A DNA stretch of 64,000 bases from Chryseobacterium defluvii. GTDB lineage: Bacteria > Bacteroidota > Bacteroidia > Flavobacteriales > Weeksellaceae. Within the stretch, counting starts at the first letter, position 1; the number at the start of each line of letters is the position of its first letter. A program made the position numbers and the translations under genes. This document shows positions 34,902 to 44,552 of the stretch, piece by piece. Under the pieces are notes generated by a model, which was given only the letters and a program-made list of their open reading frames with translations, was not told the origin of the DNA and did no database searches. The stretch spans positions 297,834-361,833 of the forward strand of contig NZ_JACHLE010000003.1 of the NCBI RefSeq assembly GCF_014204415.1, written 5' to 3'.

Positions 34902-35438
34902 ATGAAACGTATTTTTATTTTTTCAGCCACAGTCATTTTACTTCTTTTACAGACTTCCTGTATCTGTATAAAAAAATGCTGCACCCCGGAACAGATCCCA
35001 CAGGGTTTGATTACGAATTCACAGGCTTATAACCTCCAAACCAATTACAGAAATAAACAGGAGCAGATACAATCCGGACATGCAGCCGTTTATGCAGATG
35101 ATGTGGATTCTTTCTGGTTTTCAAAAGAAAAACTTAAAGAGTATATTTGTTATGCCGAGGAAGAGGCCTCTAAAAATGGTAAAACCGTAAATGGCTTCAG
35201 GATATATATGGGAGCTTATCCTCTGAACAGTATTTCTGATTCAAAAATCGGGTATAATACGGTATTTATTGTTCCTACGGAAAAAAAGACTTTACCTCCG
35301 GTCAATTCCAATGCAAAAATGTCCGGAAGTGATGCTTCTACAGAAACCATTGAGGGGAACAACAGTGAGGATATTAATTCCGTAAGTCCTCTGGATTATG
35401 CCGGCGCAGGAAATCCTCCCAAAGTATTCAGGCAATAG
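34902..35438 (+). CDS. Lipoprotein of unknown function
   Basis: This 178-aa protein has a lipoprotein signal (LLLLQTSC, Cys20) followed by a short Cys-rich part (CIKKCC). The middle part (DVDSFWFSKEKLKEYICYAEEEASK in two pieces, GFRIYMGAY) is shared by small Bacteroidetes lipoproteins without known function. It starts a run of four plus-strand genes ending in a LytTR regulator, so it may act with that sensor system. A ligand-binding role is a guess. Confidence 0.7.
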   Translation: MKRIFIFSATVILLLLQTSCICIKKCCTPEQIPQGLITNSQAYNLQTNYRNKQEQIQSGHAAVYADDVDSFWFSKEKLKEYICYAEEEASKNGKTVNGFRIYMGAYPLNSISDSKIGYNTVFIVPTEKKTLPPVNSNAKMSGSDASTETIEGNNSEDINSVSPLDYAGAGNPPKVFRQ

Positions 35439-35477
35439 ATCCTTATTATATAATAATTGTACAAAAGAGAAATAGAC

Positions 35478-36134
35478 ATGCGATATTTATCTGTTTTGAA
35501 TGACATGGTAAGCCATCTCTGGCTCCAGCAGAAGATAGTTATTCCCCTTTTATTCATTGCTTTGATAATAGGGGTTTTCAGATACAATAAGATCCGGAGT
35601 AATGACCGTTTATTTGTCTGGGTTATTGCCCTCGCATTATTCACAGAAATTTCGGCAATATATATTGGTTTCGTTTTAGCTCCCCAGAACTTTTTTTGTT
35701 ATAATATCTATACTATCATCTCTTTCTTTCTGTATCTTATCTATTATAAGAACCTGCAGATCCGGTTTCCGTTCTACTTATTAGGCGGAGTATTTTTAAT
35801 GAGTATTATTGCCTCTTTCTTGTGGGAAGATTTTTATACTGATCTCCAGTCTTATATGTTTTTAACCGGAGCATGTACGGTGATCATAAGTATTTTTTAT
35901 TATTTTTCACAGCTTATGCAGAAAAAGCAGATCGACAATTTATCCGGTTCTCCTTCTTTTCTCTTTTCGTGCGGGCTTCTCATTTTTAATCTGGGTATTA
36001 TTCCCTTATTTTTATTGAGAAAGTATCTGGATTTTACCAATGACATCAGCCGGTTTTTTGTCATTGGGTTAAACGTTGTATTATACATATTCTATATATT
36101 AGCATTTTTATGCAAACCTCAGAAAATGAACTGA
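35478..36134 (+). CDS. Polytopic membrane protein upstream of the LytS kinase
   Basis: This 218-aa protein has about six or seven hydrophobic helices and no recognised domain. ATG at 35478 (MRYLSVLNDM) is preferred over the TTG at 35457. Its last 25 bases overlap the start of the kinase gene, so they are translationally coupled. Because that kinase has only one membrane helix and no sensor domain, this protein may be the sensing subunit; that is inference from position. Confidence 0.7.
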   Translation: MRYLSVLNDMVSHLWLQQKIVIPLLFIALIIGVFRYNKIRSNDRLFVWVIALALFTEISAIYIGFVLAPQNFFCYNIYTIISFFLYLIYYKNLQIRFPFYLLGGVFLMSIIASFLWEDFYTDLQSYMFLTGACTVIISIFYYFSQLMQKKQIDNLSGSPSFLFSCGLLIFNLGIIPLFLLRKYLDFTNDISRFFVIGLNVVLYIFYILAFLCKPQKMN

Positions 36135-36907
36135 CCTTAAAACTTTTTGTAGTTTTTTCCTGTATTTTCATACTGGTGGCTATTGTATTTCTGTTTTTAT
36201 TCTATCGTTTTACCCAAACCAAAAACGATATTCTTAAAGAAAAGTTTAAGGAAAAACTGGAGAATGAAGTCCTTATTAACCGGGCAGAATTATTAGCTCT
36301 TCGGTCCCAAATGAACCCTCACTTTGTTTTTAATGCCTTAAATACGGTACTCTATTTCATTCAGCAAAATGATATTGAACAATCTGAAGATTTCTTAGCT
36401 AAATTTTCACAATTGGTACGGAATTTCTTCGAGTATGCCCGGAAAACAGATCTGACCATTTCGGAGGAGCTGGAATTCATCAGCCATTATCTGGAAATTG
36501 AAAAGCTCAGGTTTGAAGACAAGCTTTCATATTCCATAGAGGTGGATCCTTTGATAGAAACAGAGACTACCAGAATTCCCTCTATGATCCTTCAGCCAAT
36601 TGTAGAAAATGCCGTCAATCACGGAATTTTTCATAAAAAAGATCCGGGAGAAATCGGGATTTCTTTCAAAAAAAACAATAATAATTCTTATTTTGTGATT
36701 ATCCGAGATAATGGTATAGGGATTAATCAGTCCAAAAAACTCTATAAAAATACACACAGGCATCTGAACACCCATACTCATATACTGGAAGAAAGGCTAA
36801 GGTTATTAAGAGATGGCAGGCAATGGAAAATAGCGTACAGTATTGAAGATCTGACCTCTAACGGGGGAGAGGGCACAGAAGTCACCCTTAAAATAGAAAC
36901 ATTATGA
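36110..36907 (+). CDS. LytS-type sensor histidine kinase, single membrane helix
   Basis: This 265-aa protein has one membrane helix (residues 10-33), a His_kinase motif with the His in SQMNPHFVFNALNTVL (near 70), and a GHKL ATPase part (PMILQPIVENAVNHGI-like and VIIRDNGIGI). It overlaps the regulator gene by 4 bp (ATGA) and the upstream membrane protein gene by 25 bp. Confidence 0.92.
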   Translation: MQTSENELTLKLFVVFSCIFILVAIVFLFLFYRFTQTKNDILKEKFKEKLENEVLINRAELLALRSQMNPHFVFNALNTVLYFIQQNDIEQSEDFLAKFSQLVRNFFEYARKTDLTISEELEFISHYLEIEKLRFEDKLSYSIEVDPLIETETTRIPSMILQPIVENAVNHGIFHKKDPGEIGISFKKNNNNSYFVIIRDNGIGINQSKKLYKNTHRHLNTHTHILEERLRLLRDGRQWKIAYSIEDLTSNGGEGTEVTLKIETL

Positions 36908-37650
36908 GCATAAAAGCTTTTATTATTGATGATGAAAGAAAGGCTATCTCTATTCTTAAGAGTAAGCTGGAAAGAATAGCCCCGGATATCCTTATCACCG
37001 GTGAGTTTCAGCATCCGAAAGATGCCCTGAAATCTATTGAAGCCCTTACTCCTGATCTGATATTTTTGGATATTACAATGCCGGAAATGAATGGTTTCGA
37101 TTTCTTAAAGCAAATTGAAAATCCTGTTTTTGAAATAATTTTTGTGACCGCCTACGGAGATTATGCCATTGAAGCTATTAAACATTGCGCCATAGGATAT
37201 ATTGTGAAGCCTATCATCAACGACGACTTAAAACTGGCTTTGGAAAATGCCAAAAAAAATATTGAGCAAAAAACAGCTCTTCTTAAAAACAGGCAGCTTA
37301 TAGAAAATTTAAATTTCAATCAGGGCAAAAACAGAAAAATTGCCATTCCTTCGTCCAAAGGATTAGATTTTATTGAAATTCAAAACATCATCCGTCTGGA
37401 AGGGTTACAGGGTTACACGATCCTTCATCTTAAAAACAATGAGCAATTGGTAAGCTCTTACAGTATCGGATATTTCTATAGAATGCTGGAAAACCTTAAT
37501 TTTTTCCTGATCCACAAATCGCATCTAATCAATTTAGATTTTTTAAACAGGTATGACCGCAGCGGCATTGTGGAACTTCATGGAAATCACTCCGTTCCGG
37601 TTGCAAGAAATAAAAGAGAGGCTTTCCTGGATCTGATAGGGAAACTATAA
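36904..37650 (+). CDS. LytTR-family response regulator
   Basis: This 248-aa protein has a receiver domain (FIIDDERKAIS; phospho-Asp in LIFLDITMPEMNGF near residue 56; VTAYGDYAIEAIKH; Lys in GYIVKPI) and a C-terminal LytTR domain (IIRLEGLQGYTILHL, IHKSHLINL, PVARNKREAF). It lies in the RiPP island near precursor 1 and the S8 peptidase and is a candidate for controlling them. Confidence 0.93.
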   Translation: MSIKAFIIDDERKAISILKSKLERIAPDILITGEFQHPKDALKSIEALTPDLIFLDITMPEMNGFDFLKQIENPVFEIIFVTAYGDYAIEAIKHCAIGYIVKPIINDDLKLALENAKKNIEQKTALLKNRQLIENLNFNQGKNRKIAIPSSKGLDFIEIQNIIRLEGLQGYTILHLKNNEQLVSSYSIGYFYRMLENLNFFLIHKSHLINLDFLNRYDRSGIVELHGNHSVPVARNKREAFLDLIGKL

Positions 37651-37756
37651 TTCTCTCTCCGCATTATCTTATTTTCTTTTAATATTTTCTGTTTTTTACA
37701 GAAAATAGAATACATTAAACTCCCGGGAGTTTTCTTTTCTCCCGATACAATCCAAC

Positions 37757-37824
37757 TTTTATCGAATCATTCCGACAGTTTAACCAATGGATATTGTATC
37801 CCTTTGTTATTCATACAATCTTTG
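37757..37824 (+). promoter_or_regulatory. Promoter region of the S8 peptidase gene
   Basis: TTTTATCGAATCATTCCGAC lies at 37757-37776. A box TCCCTTTG (37799-37806) starts 35 bases after the G of TTTTATCG, the same spacing as in the NHLP promoters (mirror orientation). An alternative promoter is ATTG (37793-37796) plus AATCTTTG (37817-37824), 20 bp apart. The rest of 37651-37929 has no recognisable element. Confidence 0.4.
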
Positions 37825-37929
37825 CAAAGCAACCTTTCTATCGCGGAGCAATTCTGAAAATCCCTATAAAAGAGTAAGACGGTAGATGCCTAAAACCGTA
37901 GAGAGCAGGCAAACTAATAAATTAAAATC

Positions 37930-39750
37930 ATGAAAAAAGAATTCAAAAACTTAGAAGATTTCAACAATTATTTAAAATTAACATGCGTTGTTGAATTAGA
38001 AAAAGAATATCTCCTAAAAGATGCTAAAAAAGTTCTTGAGATTGGCAAAGTAGAATCATTTGAAAGATTATTTTCTACAAACAATCTGATAAAACAAGTT
38101 GTAGAAAATAATGGAAAACTACAAAAGTTTGATGAAGAAAAAGTATTATCAGATAATTACAGTAATTATTCTCAGGAAGAAAAGGCTTTATATCATTTTT
38201 TCAAAATTACTTTTGCTTCTGAAGCAGAGAAGGCTTCATTTATTGAAAAAAATAAGGACAATAAGGCTGTGAAGTCAATTTCTGATGACCAGATTATGGA
38301 AATTAATGCCACTCCCGTACCCGTTCCAAACGATGCAGAATATAATATTCTTTGGGGTCTTGAGAAAATTAAGGCAAGAGATGTCTGGGATTGCTCTAAG
38401 GGGTGCGATGTAACAGTAGCGGTTATAGATACTGGCTTAGATTATAATCATGCTGATATTAACAATAATCTTTATGAATATCATCCTACTGTCAAAGGAT
38501 TAAATTTTACATCAGATAATAGTGCTAACTTTACAGATCCTTTAGATGGAAATGCACCTGTATTTCATGGTACTCATGTATCAGGAACCATTGCTGCAGA
38601 ACAGAATAATTTATTCGGTATTACCGGGGTTGCGCCAGGTGCGAAAATTTTACCTATAAAAGGATTATATAATTTAGGTTATGGATTTATGTCGGATCTT
38701 ACGTCTGCAATACAATGGGCAGCATCTGTTTTTTTTGATGTAAAAGTAATTAATAACAGTTGGGGATCTGCTTCGCCTAACCCAAGCTACCCTCCTATGG
38801 TAGCAGCAATTAATTATGCTAATTCTTTAAATAAAATTTTAGTTTTTGCTGCCGGAAATAATGCAATAGATGCTAATTTGATTTTCCCTCAAAATCATCC
38901 CGATGTTATTGTAGTAGGGGCAACTGATCCATCTGATCATGGGGCCGGTTTCTCTAATTACGGATCCAAAGTAGATGTTTGTGCTCCTGGGGTGCAGATT
39001 AGATCTTTGAGCCAGGCAGGTTCTACTCAGTATTTGCAAGGTACTTCAATGGCTGCTCCTCATGTGAGTGGGATGATTGCCTTAATAAAATCTAAATACC
39101 CTGATCTTAGCTTAGCTGCGGTTCGCAAAATAATCAGAATTTATGTAGAGCCTTATAATTCGCCTGTGTATTTGGGGACAGGTAGAATAAGTCTGGAATT
39201 TTTAGAAGAAATTCTTTGTGGATGTGGTTGCTCCCCCTGTAAATTAAACCAAATTATTAAAGCACGAGAGGTAGAAAACAAAAGAAAAAGAAAATTCAAA
39301 ATCATTCAAAGTCTTAATTGTGAAGCTAATATAGCTCAAGGAGCATGTCAAACTATCAATATTCCGAAATTTAAGCCTTGTTTCAGCTTACATTGGGCAG
39401 ACTCACCTCAGGATAATATAGAGACACACGATACAGAAATTGCCTATCTACGTATTTGTAATAATTACTCTAACATCAAATTTAACAATCTTATGATTTC
39501 AGAAATCATTATTACCCCTAATCAGGTACTTCCAAATGGAGAAAATTCTGTGAGAATTGTTCCAGAGGAGTTAATTTGTTTTGAAACATTAAATCCCTGT
39601 TCCTGCTCTTCCAGGGAAGTTGCTTTGCTGACAAGGAATGCTTCACCAGGCAGCTACAATATAAAGATTAAATATTGTGTACAAAGTGTAGAGCTATTAG
39701 GTCAAAATCAATTTGAAGATAATATTGTAATTAATTTAGTTAACAGTTAA
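37930..39750 (+). CDS. S8 family subtilisin-like serine peptidase without signal peptide
   Basis: This 606-aa protein has the subtilase triad: Asp167 (VAVIDTGLDYNHADI), His213 (FHGTHVSGTIA) and Ser373 (GTSMAAPHVSG), with the oxyanion Asn near 310 (FAAGNN). Residues 1-135 look like a propeptide rather than a Sec signal. After the catalytic part comes a Cys-rich CGCGCSPCKLN segment and a 170-aa beta-rich tail with more Cys. Subtilases often remove leaders in RiPP pathways. With no signal peptide, it may be cytoplasmic or exported by another route. Confidence 0.9.
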   Translation: MKKEFKNLEDFNNYLKLTCVVELEKEYLLKDAKKVLEIGKVESFERLFSTNNLIKQVVENNGKLQKFDEEKVLSDNYSNYSQEEKALYHFFKITFASEAEKASFIEKNKDNKAVKSISDDQIMEINATPVPVPNDAEYNILWGLEKIKARDVWDCSKGCDVTVAVIDTGLDYNHADINNNLYEYHPTVKGLNFTSDNSANFTDPLDGNAPVFHGTHVSGTIAAEQNNLFGITGVAPGAKILPIKGLYNLGYGFMSDLTSAIQWAASVFFDVKVINNSWGSASPNPSYPPMVAAINYANSLNKILVFAAGNNAIDANLIFPQNHPDVIVVGATDPSDHGAGFSNYGSKVDVCAPGVQIRSLSQAGSTQYLQGTSMAAPHVSGMIALIKSKYPDLSLAAVRKIIRIYVEPYNSPVYLGTGRISLEFLEEILCGCGCSPCKLNQIIKAREVENKRKRKFKIIQSLNCEANIAQGACQTINIPKFKPCFSLHWADSPQDNIETHDTEIAYLRICNNYSNIKFNNLMISEIIITPNQVLPNGENSVRIVPEELICFETLNPCSCSSREVALLTRNASPGSYNIKIKYCVQSVELLGQNQFEDNIVINLVNS

Positions 39751-39828
39751 TAATCTTCATGTAATAAATAGTGAAGGAGTACTAAATAATAATACCCTTC
39801 TCATATCTGATAAGATAAACATTCAAAT

Positions 39829-39862
39829 AAGAGTTACAGTATTAAGACCGTAACTCTTTTGA
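39829..39862 (+). terminator. Terminator between convergent genes
   Basis: A stem AAGAGTTAC (39829-39837) pairs with GTAACTCTT (39850-39858) and is followed by TTGATTTTC. It ends the S8 peptidase transcript before the convergent surface-protein gene. The stem is clear but the T-run is short. Confidence 0.65.
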
Positions 39863-39981
39863 TTTTCATTCGACTGATAACTGATTCGAAATTAGCAAAC
39901 TCCGGATCAGTCATAAATTTGTATTGCTTTAAAAAAGAGTTTCCAATAATTTCATTTCATATCTGACCTTATGATTATAAA

Positions 39982-42015
39982 TTACTGCAATCTTTCTACA
40001 AATAATGTGATGGAAGAGGTTACTGCCGGTACTGATCCGTCGGCAGCAATGTTTCCATTAGCATTGGCTGTTATCCTGTAGACCTCTTTTGTATTATGCA
40101 GCGTTATAATGGCATAAGCTATATCCCTGTTATTCGGATTGATATCTCTGGTGGCATTTCCTGTTTCACCATTAAAGCTGTACCAAGTATTGGCTGCAGA
40201 AGCCTGTCTTCCCCATTCTTCCAGATTAGCTCCTCCGCTACCTGCTTTGTGATATAAAATAGTCACATGATTAGCCGAAGACAAATTGTATTCCATATTA
40301 GCAGCCCCTGCAGATGTCCCGTTAAATCTTAAACTCAATGTTCCGATAGTAACAACAGAATTAGTAGGCGTATTGGCATCAATAGGGCTTACCGTTTTTC
40401 TTGCATAGGTCAGAGTTTGGGTATTAGGCTCTGCAACGCTTGGCAATCCTGTTACATACCCTAATACCCCATTAGCGTCTGCCACTACAGTTCGTGTTCC
40501 CGTAAAGGTCTGATTTTGGGTAGCTGATGCAGTACCGCCGCTTTGGGTATAGATCGCATTGGTTGCTCCATTCTGAGGAAGGTTTCTAAGTCTTGTTATA
40601 CCGTTGTTATCCAGTTTTTCTGTGGGAGTCTGGGTATTGATCCCCACATTTCCGTTAGCAGCAATTTTCATTCTTCCCAAACCACTTGTAAGAAGATCAA
40701 GAGAACTGTCAGTTGTGGTTCCATCACCATCATAAGAAGAACGAACTGAGGTAAGAGTATAATTCCATCCTGTGGAAAGATATCCCCCGAAATTATATTC
40801 TCCCATCAAATCCCCGTTTTGCAGAATTTCAGGAATGGCTTTGGATCCTCTTGCAGATATAAAGAAAAGACCGGGCGTCAAAGAAGTTCCATATCCGTAA
40901 AAATATGTGTCATTTCCTGCAAAAGATCCGGCATTGTCAGACTCTACAGTAAAAGGGTTTGTAGAAGAGCTGTTATTGTAGGCATGGAATAAACCTGTGG
41001 GACTATCCGTCATTACTCCTACCTTGCCCATTTGATAAATATCCTGAGTGTTTGCTGTGGCAAAAGTATGAGTAGCAACATTATTCCAAGAACCCGAGTT
41101 TAGTGGCAATCCGGACACATATCCTAATACCCCGTTAGCATCCGCCACTACAGTTCGTGTTCCTGTAAAGGTCTGGTCCTGTGCAGCAGATGCCGAACCG
41201 TCAGGTGCTGTATAAATTGCATTCGTACTGCCATTCAATGGCAGGCTCTCGATCCGGATATTACCTGCAACTTGAAGATTTTCGGTAGGGGTAGCAGCGC
41301 CTACCCCTACATTGCCTTCTCCTGTGATACGCATCTTCTCTGTCCCTGAAGCCTCCCCCCCAGCACTGGTCACAAACGATATGGGGGACGAATTTGTTGT
41401 CATATGAGTCTGCAGTATTAAAGATGTAGCATCACCACTTGCAGTAATAACACCATCTCCTTCGGGAAAGGTCTGGATATCCATCCGGGATTGTTTTCCA
41501 TTACTGTCCTTATCTGCTGAAAGCAGAGCCATTGAGGCATCTCCAGAAGGAGAAGAAGCTAATCCCATCTGATAAAAATATCCCTGGCTTGCCCATTGTG
41601 TCACCTGATCAGAACCCAGGAAATTGAGTAAATTCCCCCCAATGGTCAGTGTGCGGGCATTGGTAAGTGTACCGCTGGTATTATAAATATTGGTATCTGC
41701 TCCGGAGGTTTTCATCCAGACATTTCCATCAAAATAATACATTCCTTCGCCGGTTACATTAGCAACCTGCCCTGCCGGTATGCCGGCTGCTGATGTAGCA
41801 TAAACAACCGCACCTTTCTGATCTGCAGTATAAATTTTTGCAGCCAGCTCATCTCCTGTAAGCCGGGGTGGAATAATACCATCCAGAGATAATGCATTTG
41901 AGGGTTTTCCTACAACATCCAGGGTCGCTTTAGGAGCAGCGGTATTAATCCCCACCTGTCCATAAACGACTGCACCTGTAAAGAGGACAGTGATTAAAAT
42001 TACATTCTTTTTCAT
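39982..42015 (-). CDS. Secreted VGINT-type surface protein with internal repeats
   Basis: This 677-aa protein has a Sec signal (MKKNVILITVLFTGAVVYGQ) and the VGINTAAPKATLDV start typical of many flavobacterial surface proteins. It has repeated modules: TGTRTVVADANGVLGYV occurs twice (near residues 285 and 515), GNVGVG / GNVGIN motifs recur, and AIYT modules recur. The C-terminal 130 residues form a separate domain (YRITANANGNIAADGS). There is no S74 chaperone domain, unlike the next such gene. The function is unknown; adhesion is possible. Confidence 0.8.
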   Translation of the reverse strand: MKKNVILITVLFTGAVVYGQVGINTAAPKATLDVVGKPSNALSLDGIIPPRLTGDELAAKIYTADQKGAVVYATSAAGIPAGQVANVTGEGMYYFDGNVWMKTSGADTNIYNTSGTLTNARTLTIGGNLLNFLGSDQVTQWASQGYFYQMGLASSPSGDASMALLSADKDSNGKQSRMDIQTFPEGDGVITASGDATSLILQTHMTTNSSPISFVTSAGGEASGTEKMRITGEGNVGVGAATPTENLQVAGNIRIESLPLNGSTNAIYTAPDGSASAAQDQTFTGTRTVVADANGVLGYVSGLPLNSGSWNNVATHTFATANTQDIYQMGKVGVMTDSPTGLFHAYNNSSSTNPFTVESDNAGSFAGNDTYFYGYGTSLTPGLFFISARGSKAIPEILQNGDLMGEYNFGGYLSTGWNYTLTSVRSSYDGDGTTTDSSLDLLTSGLGRMKIAANGNVGINTQTPTEKLDNNGITRLRNLPQNGATNAIYTQSGGTASATQNQTFTGTRTVVADANGVLGYVTGLPSVAEPNTQTLTYARKTVSPIDANTPTNSVVTIGTLSLRFNGTSAGAANMEYNLSSANHVTILYHKAGSGGANLEEWGRQASAANTWYSFNGETGNATRDINPNNRDIAYAIITLHNTKEVYRITANANGNIAADGSVPAVTSSITLFVERLQ

Positions 42016-42529
42016 CTTAAGTTTATATTTAGTAATTAATATTCTACCAGATACTATATGGCAACAATATATTATTCGGATCTATACATTACTATACAAA
42101 ATTAGTATGACCCGGCAGTTTCGGCAATGATTACTTATCATAATTTCAGAAATCATTCCATATATAAACAGCTGTTTTACAAATACATTTATTGATAATC
42201 ACGCCGTTTAATATTTTTTTTGATATTTATAAAAACCGGAAATTATTCTGTCGAAATGTTTGCCGTCATTATATATGAATATTGTATTTTTGAGCTGGTT
42301 TTTGAACAAATGCCAAGGTGGGCATACAAAGATTTATTCTTTATATTTTTCTGTTGGTCTTTATGTTATTCCTAAGAAAAAACCAATAAAGAAAAGCTTG
42401 CCCGTACTACCATCATAAGCAAACAAACCTTATTGATATAAGGCTGCAGAAAAACGAAAAGGAATGATCGAAGAATTGATATAATTTCAATAAAAAAAAC
42501 CTTAAGAATTAAAAAATGTAATCTTTTTA
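42016..42529. other. Intergenic region between divergent genes
   Basis: These 514 AT-rich bases separate the divergently transcribed surface-protein and TPR/AraC genes. A TAATCTTTTT stretch at 42519-42528 may be a -7 element very close to the ATG at 42530. No RNA gene, repeat or other ORF is visible. Confidence 0.4.
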
Positions 42530-44167
42530 ATGAAAAAATTATTTTACCTCTTTCTCACCTTTATTTTTTTTCATACTATCTCTATTGATGCTCAAAATTC
42601 GAAGCAATCTGGTCCAACACTCCAACCTGAAGAAAGTATTGATAAGAAACTAAAAGATATCGCAACGACTCCTGATATTGATCCAAAGCTGATGGAAACT
42701 CAATTACTTCAGCTAAAAGCGGAATCCGGAAAATTAAACTATGATTGGGGAGTTTTGCAAAGCGGTGATTATCTGATGGACCTGTATTTGAAACAAAGCA
42801 GAAACAAAGAAGCTCTTGAATTGGGAAATCAGCTGAAAAAAGTAGCAGCAAATAAAAAAGACACTTACGGTTTTATATCCAATATCTATCGCAGGAATGC
42901 ACTTGCTCTCGGTTATCTTGGCCTTAGCGATGTTAGTCTGAAGGACTTTAAAACAGCGATCAGCTATGCTGAAACCATTGCTGACACAGACAAGAAACTA
43001 TATCTGCTTGCCCTGTGCTATGAGAATATGACTATATATTATATTAATAAAAGATTTGAGAATAAAACATCCAAAGATTCTGTTGTGTACTATCTCAACA
43101 AAAGCCTTGAAACAGCAAAGCAGATCAGAGACAATAATAAAACAATACCTAAATATGACCAAATTTCTTTTATTGATATGCGTCTGGGTATATTTTATCT
43201 CGAGCAGGCTAACGTGAAAGGAAATATAGACTCTGCGGAAAAACATCTTCTTGAAGGATTAAAAATTCACGAAAATAAAGAGTATAATATCCCTCCTGAC
43301 AATAAGATCATGATGCTGAACCAGGTAAGCTGGCTGTATATGGAGAAAAAGGAACATAAAAAGTCTATTGATTTTGCAAAGCGTGCCCTGGAATTAGAAA
43401 AACAGTTCAATGATCCTTATCACAGGGTAGAATCTTTCGAATTCCTGGCCAATTCTTATTTGGAAACCGGCGAAAAAGAAAAGTCAAAATTCTATATGGA
43501 AAAATATACTTTTCTTAAAGACAGCCTAAGCTATGCTGATAAGAGCAATGCAGACACAACAATGAAAGAAATGGTAGCGGAGGTAAGTGATAATCATAAG
43601 AAAAATACGGAGAAACAATTAATATTCATTTCAATATTTGTTCTGATAGCCGCAACCGGCATATGGATCCTCTGGAGGAGAAAAAACAGGGTCACTCACA
43701 GAAAGTATGAGCAAATGATAGAGAAGCTTAAAAATGAAGCTCTAAAAAATTCAGAAGAGACAGATAAAAATGAATTACCTGTATCCTATAACAGGAACAA
43801 TATCGCTGATGAGACGGAAAGAAAATTGCTGAAAAAATTAGAAGCATTTGAAAATTCAGAAAAATTTCTCAGGAAAGATCTCACGATCAGTTTTCTTTCC
43901 AATCAGTGGAATACCAATCCAAAATATCTGTCAGAGATCATTAAAAATAACAAAGCTCAAAATTTCAGCAATTATATCAACACTTTAAGGATCGATTATA
44001 TTGTTCATAAGTTGTATAATGATCCCAAATACAGGCAATACAAGATAAGCTACCTGGCTGAAGAATGCGGATATGCATCACGTCAGGTATTTGTATTTGC
44101 TTTCAAAAAAATAAATGGGGTAACACCGTCTTATTTCATTCAGAATTTGAAAAATGAATCTGTTTAA
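42530..44167 (+). CDS. TPR membrane regulator with cytoplasmic AraC-type HTH
   Basis: This 545-aa protein has a signal-like N-terminus (MKKLFYLFLTFIFFHTISID), TPR-like helices (about 55-330, periplasmic), a membrane helix (about 365-382, IFISIFVLIAATGIWIL) and a C-terminal AraC-type HTH (FLSNQWNTNPKYLSEIIKN; YLAEECGYASRQVFVFAFKK). This one-piece sensor-regulator design is common in Chryseobacterium. The neighbouring surface-protein genes are possible targets. Confidence 0.88.
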   Translation: MKKLFYLFLTFIFFHTISIDAQNSKQSGPTLQPEESIDKKLKDIATTPDIDPKLMETQLLQLKAESGKLNYDWGVLQSGDYLMDLYLKQSRNKEALELGNQLKKVAANKKDTYGFISNIYRRNALALGYLGLSDVSLKDFKTAISYAETIADTDKKLYLLALCYENMTIYYINKRFENKTSKDSVVYYLNKSLETAKQIRDNNKTIPKYDQISFIDMRLGIFYLEQANVKGNIDSAEKHLLEGLKIHENKEYNIPPDNKIMMLNQVSWLYMEKKEHKKSIDFAKRALELEKQFNDPYHRVESFEFLANSYLETGEKEKSKFYMEKYTFLKDSLSYADKSNADTTMKEMVAEVSDNHKKNTEKQLIFISIFVLIAATGIWILWRRKNRVTHRKYEQMIEKLKNEALKNSEETDKNELPVSYNRNNIADETERKLLKKLEAFENSEKFLRKDLTISFLSNQWNTNPKYLSEIIKNNKAQNFSNYINTLRIDYIVHKLYNDPKYRQYKISYLAEECGYASRQVFVFAFKKINGVTPSYFIQNLKNESV

Positions 44168-44320
44168 TTCTGAGGTATTTTAATCCGCTACCTTATGATT
44201 ATTTATTTTGAACCATTTATTTAGCATCCTGAATGCTATATTCATTTCAGGGTATGAAAAAATCTTTCATAAAGAGAGCCGCATCTGAGGTATAAGCAAA
44301 TAAATTGAAGCCGCAAAACA

Positions 44321-44345
44321 GCCAAAAGAGGCACGGTATTTTAAG
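44321..44345. repeat. Att-like 25-bp repeat (left copy)
   Basis: GCCAAAAGAGGCACGGTATT followed by TTAAG matches 46480-46504 at 23 of 25 positions. The right copy lies in a tRNA-Leu fragment beside an integrase gene. This copy has no tRNA sequence around it. It may be a leftover attachment core. The rest of 44168-44552 has no gene. Confidence 0.5.
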
Positions 44346-44552
44346 TTCTTAGAAGGATCTAAGATTCAAATAACTTTAAAATTGAGTCTTATAGGCGCTT
44401 TAATCAACCAAAGAGTTTACAGAGAGCAGGATATTTCTACCCCGCATCTGTAACTTTATGAAACAAGCATACGGAATCCTGAATCTTCAGTTCCTTAAAA
44501 TTAGTTTTTGAAGCTCCTGATAAGGATTGATTTTTTACAAAGTGCTTTTACT

